Part shown: in pieces, positions 50,701 to 61,756 of the stretch
Numbering within the stretch: position 1 is the first letter of the stretch
How the letters are laid out: every line of letters starts with the position of its first letter
Source of the DNA: Glycine soja
Lineage: Eukaryota; Streptophyta; Magnoliopsida; Fabales; Fabaceae
Assembly: GCF_004193775.1 (NCBI RefSeq)
Contig: NC_041012.1
Location: 10,685,223 to 10,749,222, forward strand
Reading direction: 5' to 3'
Length of the DNA: 64,000 nt
Program-made: the position numbers and the translations under genes
The notes under the pieces: generated by a model
What the model was told of the DNA's origin: nothing
What the model saw: the letters and a program-made list of their open reading frames with translations, nothing else
Databases searched by the model: none

Positions 50701-52501
50701 ACATTTGTCTTATTTTGATTATTCATGTGTTTTGATTGACGCTCAATCACCTTGGACGGGCATCAACCTTGAAGCTTCCAATAGTTGCTTTAGCATCAAT
50801 TGCAAAAATGAACGTGAATTTTTATGTTTAAAAAAATACACGTGGTTTCGTACTAAAGAAGTCTTTCATTTTTGTTAAAAAATATATTAAAAACTTTAAT
50901 TTTAGTATTAGAAAATACTTGATTAAGAATTCTTTCGTATGACAAATAGAAATATTATGTTATTAATGTTAAATTATTTGTTTATGTCTTGTGAATGGGT
51001 CTTGTTTTGAATAATTGGTAATTAACAGGAGAGAGACAGTTAAATAAAAAGAAACATATGTTGTTGCCTTGTTTCGAACAATAAAAAAGAAACTAACTAA
51101 TTATGTCTACATGGGTGAGAGACAGACAATGGAGTAGAAAGTAACTCATATGGAATAGAACAATAAAAAAGAAACTAACTAATTACGTCTACATGGGTGA
51201 GAGACACACAATGGAGTAGAAAGTAACTCATATGGGATAGAGGTGAGTGGCAAAGGATTCCAAAAATAATTTGAAATTAATAATTTAAACACAAATATAC
51301 CATAATTTGATTGTGGTATTGACGAGTTGGCAATATTTTTTTTGTCGTTTATTTTACGTCATTGCTTACTAATCACCATAAGGATCCTAATTTCCACTTT
51401 TATCTGTTTCAATGTGATGACTGATGAATCTAGGGTTAGCAAGATGACTTTGACATACCTGTGTTGTCTTCATCACCTGAGTGTGAAATATTTTTTTTAT
51501 CACGTACTAGTGATGCACGTTTCGGAAGCACGCACGCACCCAACTTTGTGTTATATGCCCGTAAAAACTACATGTTATATGTAAAGAAGGTGCGAAATCA
51601 ATAGTTTACACATCAACAACTAGTCTACTCACTACCATTGCCAGAGCTAAAAGACACTTTCATCATAATACTCTATGCATGCCAAGGTTTAAGAATGAAA
51701 TTCATATCAGCGTTTCATAAATATATTTGTACTTGTGATGAGACAGAATTCAGCATCCAATGCCTACCTGTTAAAAAATGGTCAAAGATCATCCAAAGGT
51801 CACGCTCAGGCTCAATGACCTATTCTTTATTCTCAGCCAAATGGAACTTGACCATGTACTAATATCAACCACATCAATCTCCATATAAAACCTTTAAACA
51901 ATATTCTCTCATCATGAGAATTCCCAAAAAAAATCCTAGTAATTAAATAATTACTACATCTTTCCATGGTAGCCAAAGTTCCTTCAATTAACTTTCATCA
52001 ATGAAACATTTCAGCTTCAACCTACGCCATCCTCGAACTCAATCTTAAACAACATATTACTTCCAATGAAATCAATGCAATCATGTTGTGATAACACATG
52101 GTTTCAGTTTAACAGCTTTTCACGAAAAGAAACCTTATGTGGAGGGATATCCACCGTTTAACAGTTTTTGACAATGAAGGTATATGCGAAAAGGAAAGAT
52201 TTTCTTTCAAATTTCAATCATTCTTTCTATACACTCTCTGTCGTGTGTGTGGTAGCCTAATTTTTGTTTGGTTGGTAAGGACAAAATGTGTTCTTTATGT
52301 TCTAATTGTTGATTTGTTCAATTAGATAGACAGTTTTAAAAAAAATCTCAACATATTTTTAGTAAAAAAAAATAGATATTGTTTTAAACAAATTATTTGC
52401 AAGCTGATTCTATGAACTTGATAATGAGATATAAAAAATCTAAATTTATCCTAAAAATAATTTTTTCAAAAGCAAGCTGATTCACACATGATTGTACCAG
52501 G
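47770..52501. other. intergenic region, no gene supported
   Basis: AT-rich with two less AT-rich islands (about 48630-49080 and 50140-50480) that contain only short frames of no known family. A duplicated 82-bp unit lies at 51076-51239. Confidence 0.55.
51076..51239. repeat. 82-bp tandem duplication
   Basis: Copies 51076-51157 and 51158-51239 are almost identical, differing by only a few bases (for example ATTATGTC versus ATTACGTC). A recent local duplication. Confidence 0.93.
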
Positions 52502-53473
52502 AAAATGTTAATTGTACCTCCCCTATTTAATAAATATACCTACTTTTTTTAATATTTTCTCTTAAATATCCTTCTAATTTATTTTCAATTTTAAATTATT
52601 CTCGTTGATTTTCTAAAACAAATTTTTTTTCTCACCCCCTTTCATCTACCACTCACCCCTCTTCCGTGGCTCTACAACTCACCCCCTTGCACATGTGAAT
52701 AAAAAAAATTAAATACATTTTGCACCCTATAAATTAACTTTTTTTTTCATTTTCTTCTTGTAATTTTTTTATTTTAATCATTCATTCTTAAAGTGTTTTA
52801 GATAACATTTTAAACAGTAAAAAAAGTATTTTAAATAGTAAAAAAAATATTATCTAAAACACTTTATGGATAAAAAAAATAAAACAAACACATTTTATAA
52901 TACTTAAATAAAAAAGGAGAAAAATAAAAATAAAAACATTAGATTGGAGGAAACAAAAATTTATTTAAACCTTGAAAAAAAAATGGGACGCATTCAATGA
53001 TCATTATACTAGGTGATATTGTTGTTGCTGCAGATCATAATCCATATATTAAAGCCTGTAACCTTCAATTTTACCTCCAAAACAATCCTCATCTCCCAAT
53101 TGGCAACCGTAGTTTCTCCGTTATTTCATCCTTCAAACACTGAAATGCTTAGAGATTGTTTGCAGTGCAACCACAATGTACGTCCTCGTAAAGTCAATCC
53201 CCGCAGGTTGCTCAGAAGAGGAAATCACAATCTGAATCTGGTTGTGGTACCGCCTATACCTTTGCTCCACCTCCAATCTAAAATTAAAAATCAAAAGAAA
53301 GTAAAGGTTTACTGGGTGCATTCAACTTCATCAGCCCTGGTGGTTTTATTGTTGGTGATGGTGTATGTCCGCTTGTCTAAGTTGAGTGAAATTGGAAATA
53401 AACTACAAGGATATTCACGGAAAAATGAAAAGGGAGGTATATTATTAAATAGGGAGGGACATTTAGCATTTTG
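52502..53473. mobile_element. terminal-inverted-repeat element of about 970 bp, non-autonomous
   Basis: The left end reads AAAATGTTAATTGTACCTCC then CCTATTTAATAAATATACCT. The right end (53431-53473), reverse-complemented, reads AAAATGCTAAATGTCCCTCC then CTATTTAATAATATACCT: about 40 bp of terminal inverted repeat with small indels. No matching target duplication was found. The ends resemble Mutator-type MITEs, but the superfamily is not certain. The 169-codon frame at 53013-53522 lies mostly inside it and is probably not a gene. A foldback MITE is nested within. Confidence 0.72.
52708..52971. mobile_element. foldback MITE nested in the larger element
   Basis: TTAAATACATTTTG at the left faces its imperfect reverse complement ending ATTTATTTAAACC. 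The centre has AAAGTGTTTTAGATAA paired with TTATCTAAAACACTTT. It is related to the MITE at 39999-40255. Confidence 0.65.
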
Positions 53474-54377
53474 TCTAATGCCAAGACATGGCCCATTCCA
53501 AATTAGTTTAACCCATAAATGATCTACCCAGTTGCCACTTTGAATCGATTCTCCTTTCTTGACCCAAAATGGATAATGTCCTTTTGAGTTTTTTCAGTCT
53601 CTATATTCTCCTCATTAAAACCTTTGAGATTATCTCCTGGTGTTAAATTCCAAACCCTCTTTTTATATTGGTTATAAATTAAATTTCAAAATTAAACTCC
53701 TCATTATATATTTAAAATATTCAATTCTCCTCTCAATCAGAACATTATACGTTGGAAAAATCTCCTTTATCAATATTCACATTTGTGGGAGTTAGTTTTA
53801 TATGTTGGGGGACAGGATACAATGTGATATTTGGTGTGGGATTGTGATATTTGCTGGGTAACCATATCTTATTTTCATGGCTTGTAATCTGAATTTTAGG
53901 TACCACAGGTACCAGCTATTTAAATATAAATTATTTTGCCGACTTAAAAAGTGTTGCCAAAACACAATTTTAAAATTATCACAACAGAAATAATACATAA
54001 AAACGAAACAAAGCATTAAACACTTATCATAGAATACTTCGTAAAAATTTGTAATGATAGTTGACAAAAATCTTTCAAAATCAGAAAACTATTAACGATC
54101 AAAAAGCCCAATGAAAGAATAAAAAAATAAAAAAAGAATAATATAACCGTTACATTAACATTAGCTGACTAAATTCTTTCAATAAAAAAGTTGACAAAAT
54201 AGAATAACTACTAAAAATTCGAATCACTTAGAGCGTATGTCTGTTGCAGTAAGGTTTAATTTTGATTGTCATTACGAACCGCTTAAGCCATTTTCTTATA
54301 AGTTTCCTTTGCACAATCTTCCATCTATGAGTCTATTTTGGGGCCCGGTGGTAAGGACTATTTTAGCGTTTTTAAGT
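53474..54377. other. intergenic region left of the Mutator-like element
   Basis: AT-rich, without a gene I can support. The last 150 bases are less AT-rich and form the insertion site of the element. Confidence 0.5.
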
Positions 54378-54387
54378 TATGAGTGTG
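54378..54387. repeat. target-site duplication of the Mutator-like element, left
   Basis: TATGAGTGTG, identical to 61862-61871. Confidence 0.93.
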
Positions 54388-54493
54388 GGCAAATTTTTCC
54401 ATCTGGGGTTCTTTTACAAAATATTTCCCCAGATGGGGTCTTTTTAAAAAAATTTGCACGATGGGGCTGTTTTTTACGTGGCATGCATGCATA
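54388..54493 (+). repeat. left terminal inverted repeat of the Mutator-like element
   Basis: Pairs with 61757-61861. It contains its own exact foldback, CCATCTGGGG (54399-54408) against CCCCAGATGG (54427-54436). Confidence 0.92.
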
Positions 54494-54500
54494 CAGCACC

Positions 54501-54743
54501 CAAACTGCCAGTACCACTGGCGAGTTTGGTGATTCTGAAGGAATCGCTAGTTGCAATGGCGACATAGCCATGCATAGGGAACTGCCAGTTTGACTGGCGA
54601 GTTCCTAGGCTGAGGGCTAGGCTCTAGGCGCACAGGTGCAGCAGTGGCGCAGGTGCAGCAGTGGTGCAGGCGGAGCAGCTTGGAATCGCCAGTACGAACG
54701 ACGATTTGCTTGGAGAAGGAACCGCCAGCAAGGCTGGCGGTTT
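54501..54743. repeat. left cluster of GC-rich short palindromes
   Basis: Five imperfect palindromes built on GCCA...TGGC, at about 54501-54529, 54541-54563, 54578-54605, 54683-54707 and 54719-54743, for example GAACTGCCAG facing CTGGCGAGTTC. A related set lies inside the other end. Between them is a short tandem GCAGGTGCAGCAGTG repeat (about 54630-54670). Confidence 0.85.
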
Positions 54744-54771
54744 GCTTGATTTAAAAAAATCAGTCCCGTTC

Positions 54772-54782
54772 CCTTATAAAAG
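54772..54782 (+). promoter_or_regulatory. TATA box of the PMD gene
   Basis: CTTATAAAAG lies just after the left palindrome cluster and before a pyrimidine-rich leader. The first leader exon would end at the GTAAGT donor at 54898. Confidence 0.6.
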
Positions 54783-55562
54783 AAGAAGCTCGTTGTTCAT
54801 CACAGCCGCGCCTTCCTTGCACTTCTTTCTTTTTTGATATTGTTCCTCATAAGTTCTCCCAACCTTCTTGTTATTTTGTTCCTGCATTTTCTGTTTGGTA
54901 AGTATTTATCAATGATAAATATTATTATGTTATATAACTATATATGTTAACTTAATTTTATTTGATACATTTGTTTATTTTTGTAGGACAATAACTCTCT
55001 CCTCTTCCTAAGTAGTTTCTCTTCTCTTCTTAAGTGGTTGGTCTTGTATTGCTGTTAAGTGATTGCTCAAATTGGTAAGTTTTTTTTAACTTGACAACTT
55101 TAGTTGATATTAGCTGGAACTTTTAAATTTTAAGTAGTATATGTTACAAATTTGAGTTGGTATATTATTATTTTATACGTTAGTTGTAGGTTAGTTGATT
55201 TTAAATTCATATGTTATTATTTGTGATAAAATGATTTGTACCTTAATTTTAGCTGTTATATTATTATTAATTGGTTTAGATTTATTAGGTTTGTATGATA
55301 TTATTTGTATTTTATATATGGTATTTTTAGTTTTAGTTAGACACTGGATTTTATTTAATTGACTTATTTATAGTTTTTACTGAAATATATGATATTTTAT
55401 TAATTTTATATATGTATGTTGTTTAAATTTTTGATTCCATGGTAATTTTTTGATTTAATGCCATTTTTTGTGTATAATATATGTTATTTAATTTAAATTT
55501 TAATAATTGGAAAAAAATATGGTCATTTATTTAAATTTATGTAGATATTTTAATATTTAATT

Positions 55563-56290
55563 TTGTTATTTGTAGAGTATTTTAGTTAGTAAATTAATAT
55601 ATGTTGTGTTAAATTTAAGTACGTATTTTATTTTATAATTTTGTTATGTAAGTATTTTAATGTGGTCATTTATTTAAATTTATGTTGGTATGTTAATTTT
55701 TAATTTTCTTATTTGTAGAGTATTTTAGGTTGTATTTTAAGTTTTTTTGTGTTAAATTTATGTACGTGTTTAAATTTTTAATTTTGTTATTTATTTTAAT
55801 TTGGTCATTTATTTAAATATGTGTAGGTATTTAATTTATAATTTTGTTATTTGTAGAGTATTTTAGGTCGTATTTTAATTTATTTTTGTTAAATTTATGT
55901 AAGTGTTAAAATTTTTAATTTTGTTATGTATTTTTAATTTGGTCATTTATTTAAATTTTTGTACATATTTAATTTTTAATTTTGTTATTTGTAGAGTATT
56001 TTAGATAGTATTTTAAGTTTTTTTGTGTTAAATTTATGTACGTGTTTAAATTTTTAATTTTGTTATGTATTTTAATTTGGTAATTTATTTAAATTTGTGT
56101 AGCTATGTAATTTTTTATTTTGTTATTTGTAAAGTATTTTAGGTAGTATTTTAAGTTTTTTTGTGTTAAATTTTTGTACGTGTAACAAATTTATGTATTT
56201 TAAGTTGGTCATTTATTTTAATTGGTGTAGCTATTAAGTTTGTAATTTTTTTATTTGTAGAGTATTTTAAAGCATTTATTTAAATGTAGT
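55563..56290. repeat. AT-rich tandem repeat in the PMD leader intron, about 6 units
   Basis: TTTTGTTATTTGTAGAGTA or a near copy recurs near 55563, 55702, 55846, 55981, 56120 and 56250, a period of about 130-145 bp, with shared GTGTTAAATTTATGTACGTG and GGTCATTTATTTAAATTT blocks. The array lies in the second leader intron of the PMD gene. Each unit carries TTTGTAG, a potential splice acceptor. Confidence 0.8.
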
Positions 56291-56354
56291 TAATTTTTTT
56301 AATGTACAATTTTTGTTGTTAATTTTTTGTATTACATTTTACTTTACAGTATTA

Positions 56355-57199
56355 ATGGCATCTTCATCCTCATCTTCATCTGGTATACACATTAAGTCTG
56401 GTCCAATAGATGGAGACGTTTTATGGCTGCAACCTAAACATGTTTCCGAACATGTTTGGAATGGAGAACCAGACAGGAAGTTACATATCAGACGAGCTGT
56501 ACCCATCTATCAAGGACAAGAAGAAATACCAGAGGAAATTATTCCTCTGCTTCGCCAATCAGGATTCTATTGGATAATGAAAATGGGGTACCTGAAAATT
56601 AATTCTTCATTAATTACAGCCTTGATTGAAAGATGGAGGCCCGAGACACACACGTTTCACTTGAGATGCGGAGAGGCTACGATTACTCTTCAAGATGTGT
56701 CAGTGTTGTTAGGTCTTCATACTGAGGGGGCACCATTAATTGGTCAGACTAATCTTGATTGGGCTGAATTGTGTGAAGAATTATTGGGAGTCAGACCACA
56801 GGAAGGTGAACTTCAAGGCAGTGTGGTCAAATTAAGTTGGCTGGCTCACCATTTTTCAGAAATAAATATCCATGACGGGAACGTAGAACAATTACAAAGG
56901 TTTACCCGTGCATGGATCCTCAGATTCATAGGAGGAGTTCTATTTGTTGACAAAAGCAGCAGTAAAGTTTCCCTAAGGTACCTCCAATTTTTACGGGACT
57001 TTGAACAGTGCAGCACGTATGCATGGGGACCTGCCGTGCTTGCTTATTTATACAGAGAGATGTGCAGCGCCACTGATTACAAAATAAAATCAATCGGAGG
57101 TATGTGCATCTTAATCCAAATGTGGGCATGGGAACGCTGCACGACTTTGGCTCCAAAGAGAACTCCTCCTATAATGGAAAACAAACCACTCGGACACAG
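56355..57199 (+). pseudogene. plant mobile domain (PMD/MAIN-like) protein, 3'-truncated
   Basis: The ATG at 56355 opens 281 codons plus two bases, ending at a GT donor (57200). The leader appears spliced: exons from about 54800 to 54897 and 54987-55074, then an acceptor at 56349. After a Ser-rich start comes the plant mobile domain (PF10536): SGFYWIMKMGYLKINSSLIT, LIERWRPETHTFHL, GEATITLQDVSVLLGL, FTRAWILRFIGGVLFVDKSS and AWGPAVLAYLYREM. These proteins are often annotated as MAIN-LIKE or 'serine/threonine-protein phosphatase 7 long form homolog'. PMD domains occur in host silencing and genome-stability factors (MAIN, MAIL1) and inside transposons. The rest of the domain is missing because the next 60-70 bases run into the opposite-strand transposase. 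The remaining frame has no stop, so it decayed little after truncation. Confidence 0.88.
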
Positions 57200-57260
57200 G
57201 TTAGTTTTTTTTAAAAAATTTCATTTGAAAATAATCAATAATGTAATGCGTCGGCACTAA

Positions 57261-59453
57261 TTATTTCATATTTTCGACACCTACTGTACGTTGATTTCAC
57301 CAATGCTGTTATGGGAATGTTGCGACAATCCTTTAAAACCTTATTGATACATTCTGAGAGGTTCGTTGTCATGTGGCCATATCGACGTCCTTCTCTATCG
57401 TAAGCCATCGTCCATTTTTCTTTTGAGATGCGATCAATCCATGTTGCTATGGCTGGACTCAGTTCACGAAATTTTTCAAAATTTTGATCAAAAATGTGCT
57501 TGCAAGGAGTGTAGGCTGCATAAAATTAGTTATGAATAACAATTTAAAGTATAAATGAAAGTAAAATAAACGTGGCCATCAAATATGAAAATTTACCCAA
57601 TTTCTTCAACATTTCTTTTTGTTTTGCATTATTGAATTTTCGATTGAAGTTGCTTGCTATGTGTCGCACGCAGTAGACATGATAACCGTGGGGAGGTTGC
57701 CAGCCAAGTGCTTCGTTAGCGACAGCGGACTTTATACTTGCGTGTCGATCAGATATCAGACAAATACCATTTTTATCTGTGACATGTTCACGCAAGTGTG
57801 CCAAAAACCATGACCACGCTGTCAACGTCTCACCTTCCACCACCGTGAATGCTAGAGGAAGGACACCACCATTTCCATCTTGGGATGTGGCCATTAAGAG
57901 GGTCCCACGGTATTTGCCGTACAAATGTGTGCCGTCAACTTGTATGATTGGTTTACAGTACTTGAAAGCCTCTTTACATTGGCCAACTGTCCAGAAAACT
58001 CTATGAAATTGGCGGTGTTCGCGACTAACCGTATTTTCAACGATAAAATCGTCATGTAGTATTTGAAAATACGATCCAGGAGAATGATTTTGCATGTGTG
58101 TTAGCCACGACGAAAGTTTCGCATATGACTCATCCCAATCGCCATATTCAATAGCAATGGCTTTCTGTTTCGCCAACCAAGCTTTTTTGTACGACACCTT
58201 GTACGCAAATTGACTGTTAATCCTTTCTTGAATCAATGAAATTTTTATCGATGGATCTTCTCTGATCATGCCTGTCAATTGAATAACAAAATTTAAATGA
58301 CAATTAAGGCTAAACAATAACATAATATGAACATAAAATACTTACCTACTACACAAGTCGCAATTAAATCTGAATCAAGTTTCTCGTGATCTTGGGTCAT
58401 GGTCATATTGAGACATGTGTGTGGTCCACCCCATTGAGTGACTTTCCATGAATCAGTCTTTTTAGATAGGATTGACCTCATGTAGAAAGGGCAAGGACAA
58501 TCTGCATTTCTATTCAAGCAACAAACCACATATTTGTCCCATTTGCTTTCAACCACTTTGAAACTTTGATGCACCCTCATAACATATTGTTTGACCGCAT
58601 TCTTGACCGCATCTTTACTATCAAATTCCATGCCAACATATAATTCTTGACCAACATTAAAAGTGGATGGCATCTCCAAACCACAAATGTCCTCCTCATC
58701 AGGATGACTCCAGTTGATATTATTATAATGCAAAGCATCATTCCAAAATGGATTCTGAATTCCTTGTACACCTTATAGTCCAAAAAAAATTCAAATCATA
58801 CTTATTTGGCATTAAATACAATTGTCGTGAAATAATAAATATATTGACTGAAGTATTTTTTAAGAGGAAATCATACCTTCTGCTGGGTGAACAATTCTTA
58901 CTGGTGGAATCATCTCGGGGACTTCATTGTCTGTATCTGATATACCGTCAACACTGTCATCTTCGTCTAATGACTCTTCAACGTATGAGTTAGACACAAG
59001 ATAATCATCATCATCATGATCATCATCTTCGTCAAGATTTAAATTGCTCATATTTGTTGGCGGTTGTGTGTAATCATTAGATACATAATTTCCACATGAT
59101 GTAAGGGAATTTGCAGAATGAAACATTGAACCACCAGCCACATCCTTTTCTATATACAATTCTAGAACTGACATTTCTTGTTGTTGTTTAAAACTTTCCA
59201 GCATCGTTTCAACGTCTTCGTCATCGCAAATTTGCAAGGCAATATATTTTCCTGACACTAAAAATCTACAACTGATAGCAGAAATAATTTCATTATTTTG
59301 TAACTTTACCTTGTCTCCAATTTTTTTCTTCAAAGCATTGAAACTAATTTCATGTTTAATCTGAATCGCTTTTTTACTGCCTTCAAATATTACACCATCA
59401 TTATCTTCATATACCCTTCCATTGAAATACAACACTGTTATAACCGAATTCAT
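57261..59453 (-). pseudogene. MURA-type Mutator transposase, C-terminally truncated
   Basis: Four minus-strand exons: 59453-58877, 58771-58346, 58271-57597 and 57515 to about 57261. All splice sites are GT-AG and phase 1, and the frame stays open for about 644 codons. In order: an N-terminal domain with an acidic linker (about 1-190); a MuDR DNA-binding domain (about 210-330: YVGMEFDSKDAVKNAVKQYV, CPFYMRSI, GPHTCLN); and the MULE transposase core. The latter has VDGTHLYGKYRG (Asp at about 447), LISDRH (Asp about 509), CVRH (C-x2-H, about 535-538) and NLSECINKVLK with a candidate catalytic Glu at about 614. The C-terminal SWIM zinc finger is absent: homology stops beside the PMD exon on the other strand. 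The core residues are kept, so loss of the end looks recent. Confidence 0.9.
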
Positions 59454-59529
59454 CGTGTACCTACAAAAACAATATTTTAATTAATTATTCATAATAAATT
59501 CAAAATAGTCAATGGAAGGAATAAAAAAA

Positions 59530-60883
59530 ATATTTTAGTGCAAACTAAGAAATAAAAAAAATTACTTAAAAAAATTACTTGAAAGCTGAAATCTAGTTTA
59601 AATTAAAAATTACTTTCAAATAATTATAATACAAATTATTTTAGTGCCAACTAAGAAATAAAAAAAATTACTTAAAAGCTGAAAGCTAGTTTAAATTAAA
59701 AATTACTTTCAAAAAATTATAATACAAATTATTTTAGTGCAAACTAAGAAATAAAAAAAATTACTTAAAAAATTACTTGAAAGCTGAAATCTAGTTTAAA
59801 TTAAAAATTACTTTCAAATAATTATAATACAAATTATTTTAGTGCCAACTAAGAAATAAAAAAAATTACTTAAAAGCTTAAAGCTAGTTTAAATTAAAAA
59901 TTACTTTCAAAAAATTATAATACAAATTATTTTAGTGCAAACTAAGAAATAAAAAAAATTACTTAAAAAATTACTTGAAAGCTGAAATCTAGTTTAAATT
60001 AAAAATTATTTTCAAATAATTATAATACAAATTATTTTAGTGCCAACTAAGAAATAAAAAAAATTACTTAAAAGCTGAAAGCTAGTTTAAATTAAAAATT
60101 ACTTTCAAAAAATTATAATACAAATTATTTTAGTGCAAACAAAGAAATAAAAAAAATTACTTAAAAAAATTACTTAAAAGCTGAAAGCTAGTTTAAATTA
60201 AAAATTACTTTCAAAAAATTATAATACAAATTATTTTAGTGCAAACTAAGAAATAAAAAAAATTACTTAAAAAATTACTTGAAAGCTGAAATCTAGTTTA
60301 AATTAAAAATTACTTTCAAATAATTATAATACAAATTATTTTAGTGCCAACTAAGAAATAAAAAAAATTACTTAAAAGCTTAAAGCTAGTTTAAATTAAA
60401 AATTACTTTCAAAAAATTATAATACAAATTATTTTAGTGCAAACTAAGAAATAAAAAAAATTACTTAAAAAATTACTTGAAAGCTGAAATCTAGTTTAAA
60501 TTAAAAATTATTTTCAAATAATTATAATACAAATTATTTTAGTGCCAACTAAGAAATAAAAAAAATTACTTAAAAGCTGAAAGCTAGTTTAAATTAAAAA
60601 TTACTTTCAAAAAATTATAATACAAATTATTTTAGTGCAAACAAAGAAATAAAAAAAATTACTTAAAAAAATTACTTAAAAGCTGAAAGCTAGTTTAAAT
60701 TAAAAATTACTTTCAAAAAATTATAATACAAATTATTTTAGTGCAAACTAAGAAATAAAAAAATTACTTAAAAATAATTACTTCAAAGCTGAAATCTACT
60801 TTTAATTATAAATTACTTAAAAAAATTACGATACAAATTAGTTTACTGGAAACTAAGAAATAAAAATAATTACTTAAAAAAAA
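59530..60883. repeat. AT-rich minisatellite with 502-bp higher-order period
   Basis: Units of about 93-107 bp carry TTTTAGTGCAAACTAAG or TTTTAGTGCCAACTAAG, followed by ATTACTT runs, AAAGCTGAAATCTAG or AAAGCTGAAAGCTAG and AATTACTTTCAAA. Rare variants recur exactly 502 bp apart: GCTTAAAGCTAG at 59876 and 60378, GCAAACAAAG at 60135 and 60637, ATTATTTTCAAA at 60005 and 60507. So a five-unit block was duplicated as a whole. It lies directly upstream of the transposase start. Confidence 0.92.
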
Positions 60884-60887
60884 AGTT

Positions 60888-60955
60888 GTTCGCCCATGGA
60901 GGCACCCATCATTTTGCACAAGTTTTGTTCGCCCATGGAGGCACCCATCATTTTC
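60888..60955. repeat. 39-bp tandem duplication
   Basis: GTTCGCCCATGGAGGCACCC begins at 60888 and again at 60927, followed both times by ATCATTTT. Confidence 0.9.
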
Positions 60956-61440
60956 TAAAACTTTCATACTTATTACACTCCTATTAAATGCTTCACCTTA
61001 CCACTTTCATCTCATTTCAGCTGAAATCAATTTCAAGTTTAATTCATCGCCTTAAATCAAGCACACACTAAAAGGTTTTCTTACAATCATCTATAATTAG
61101 AGTGTTAAGGAGCTTCTTTATGATATGATCAATAGGAATGCATTCTCTTAAAATATAACCTAATTTTCTATATATAATATAATTAATTATTCATAATAAA
61201 AAAAATTACTTTAACAAAATTATAACACAAATTATAGTCTCATTCAAATATTTAAAACTGAACAAGTAAATACAAAATTTTATGCGGAATTCTTAGACAC
61301 TCACAATTTTATAGCAACGTTGAAGAAGCAATGAAATTTGAGCACGCAGTGAGATGAATAAGCAACAAATTTAAAAACTAAAACTTGAGCACGCAGCGTT
61401 GAGATAAGAACTGAGAAGTGGAGTTTATATAGCACTTAAA

Positions 61441-61750
61441 TCGCTACCACCACTGGCTATTTCTTCTTCCCTAAATCGCTGGTGGGAGTTGCAACTTGCC
61501 CTCAAGTTGCCAATGGCAGTTGCAACTCCCTACCTGAAAAAACGTACCCCTGCAAAAAGCTGGAACCTCAAAAAAGCTGGAACCTAGGGCTGCAAAAGCA
61601 AAACCGCCAGTTTGACTGGCGGTTTAGTCACCTGTGCACGGACTCGCCAGAAGGAGAGGCGATTTGCAGCTAGAACTCGCCATCACCACTGGCGTTTTCC
61701 TTGCCACGTGGGAGATGGTCAGCAAACCGCCATTGCCAACGACGGTTTGC
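61441..61750. repeat. right cluster of GC-rich short palindromes
   Basis: At least six palindromes: about 61441-61470, 61484-61530 (GGGAGTTGCAAC facing GTTGCAACTCCC), 61601-61625 (exact arms AAACCGCCAG/CTGGCGGTTT), 61641-61665, 61672-61698 and 61722-61750 (exact GCAAACCG/CGGTTTGC). They repeat the GCCA...TGGC theme of the left cluster. Confidence 0.87.
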
Positions 61751-61756
61751 TATATT

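Noticed and set aside
53013..53522. 169-codon plus-strand frame
   Set aside because: Lies largely within a terminal-inverted-repeat element and crosses its right end; no domain.
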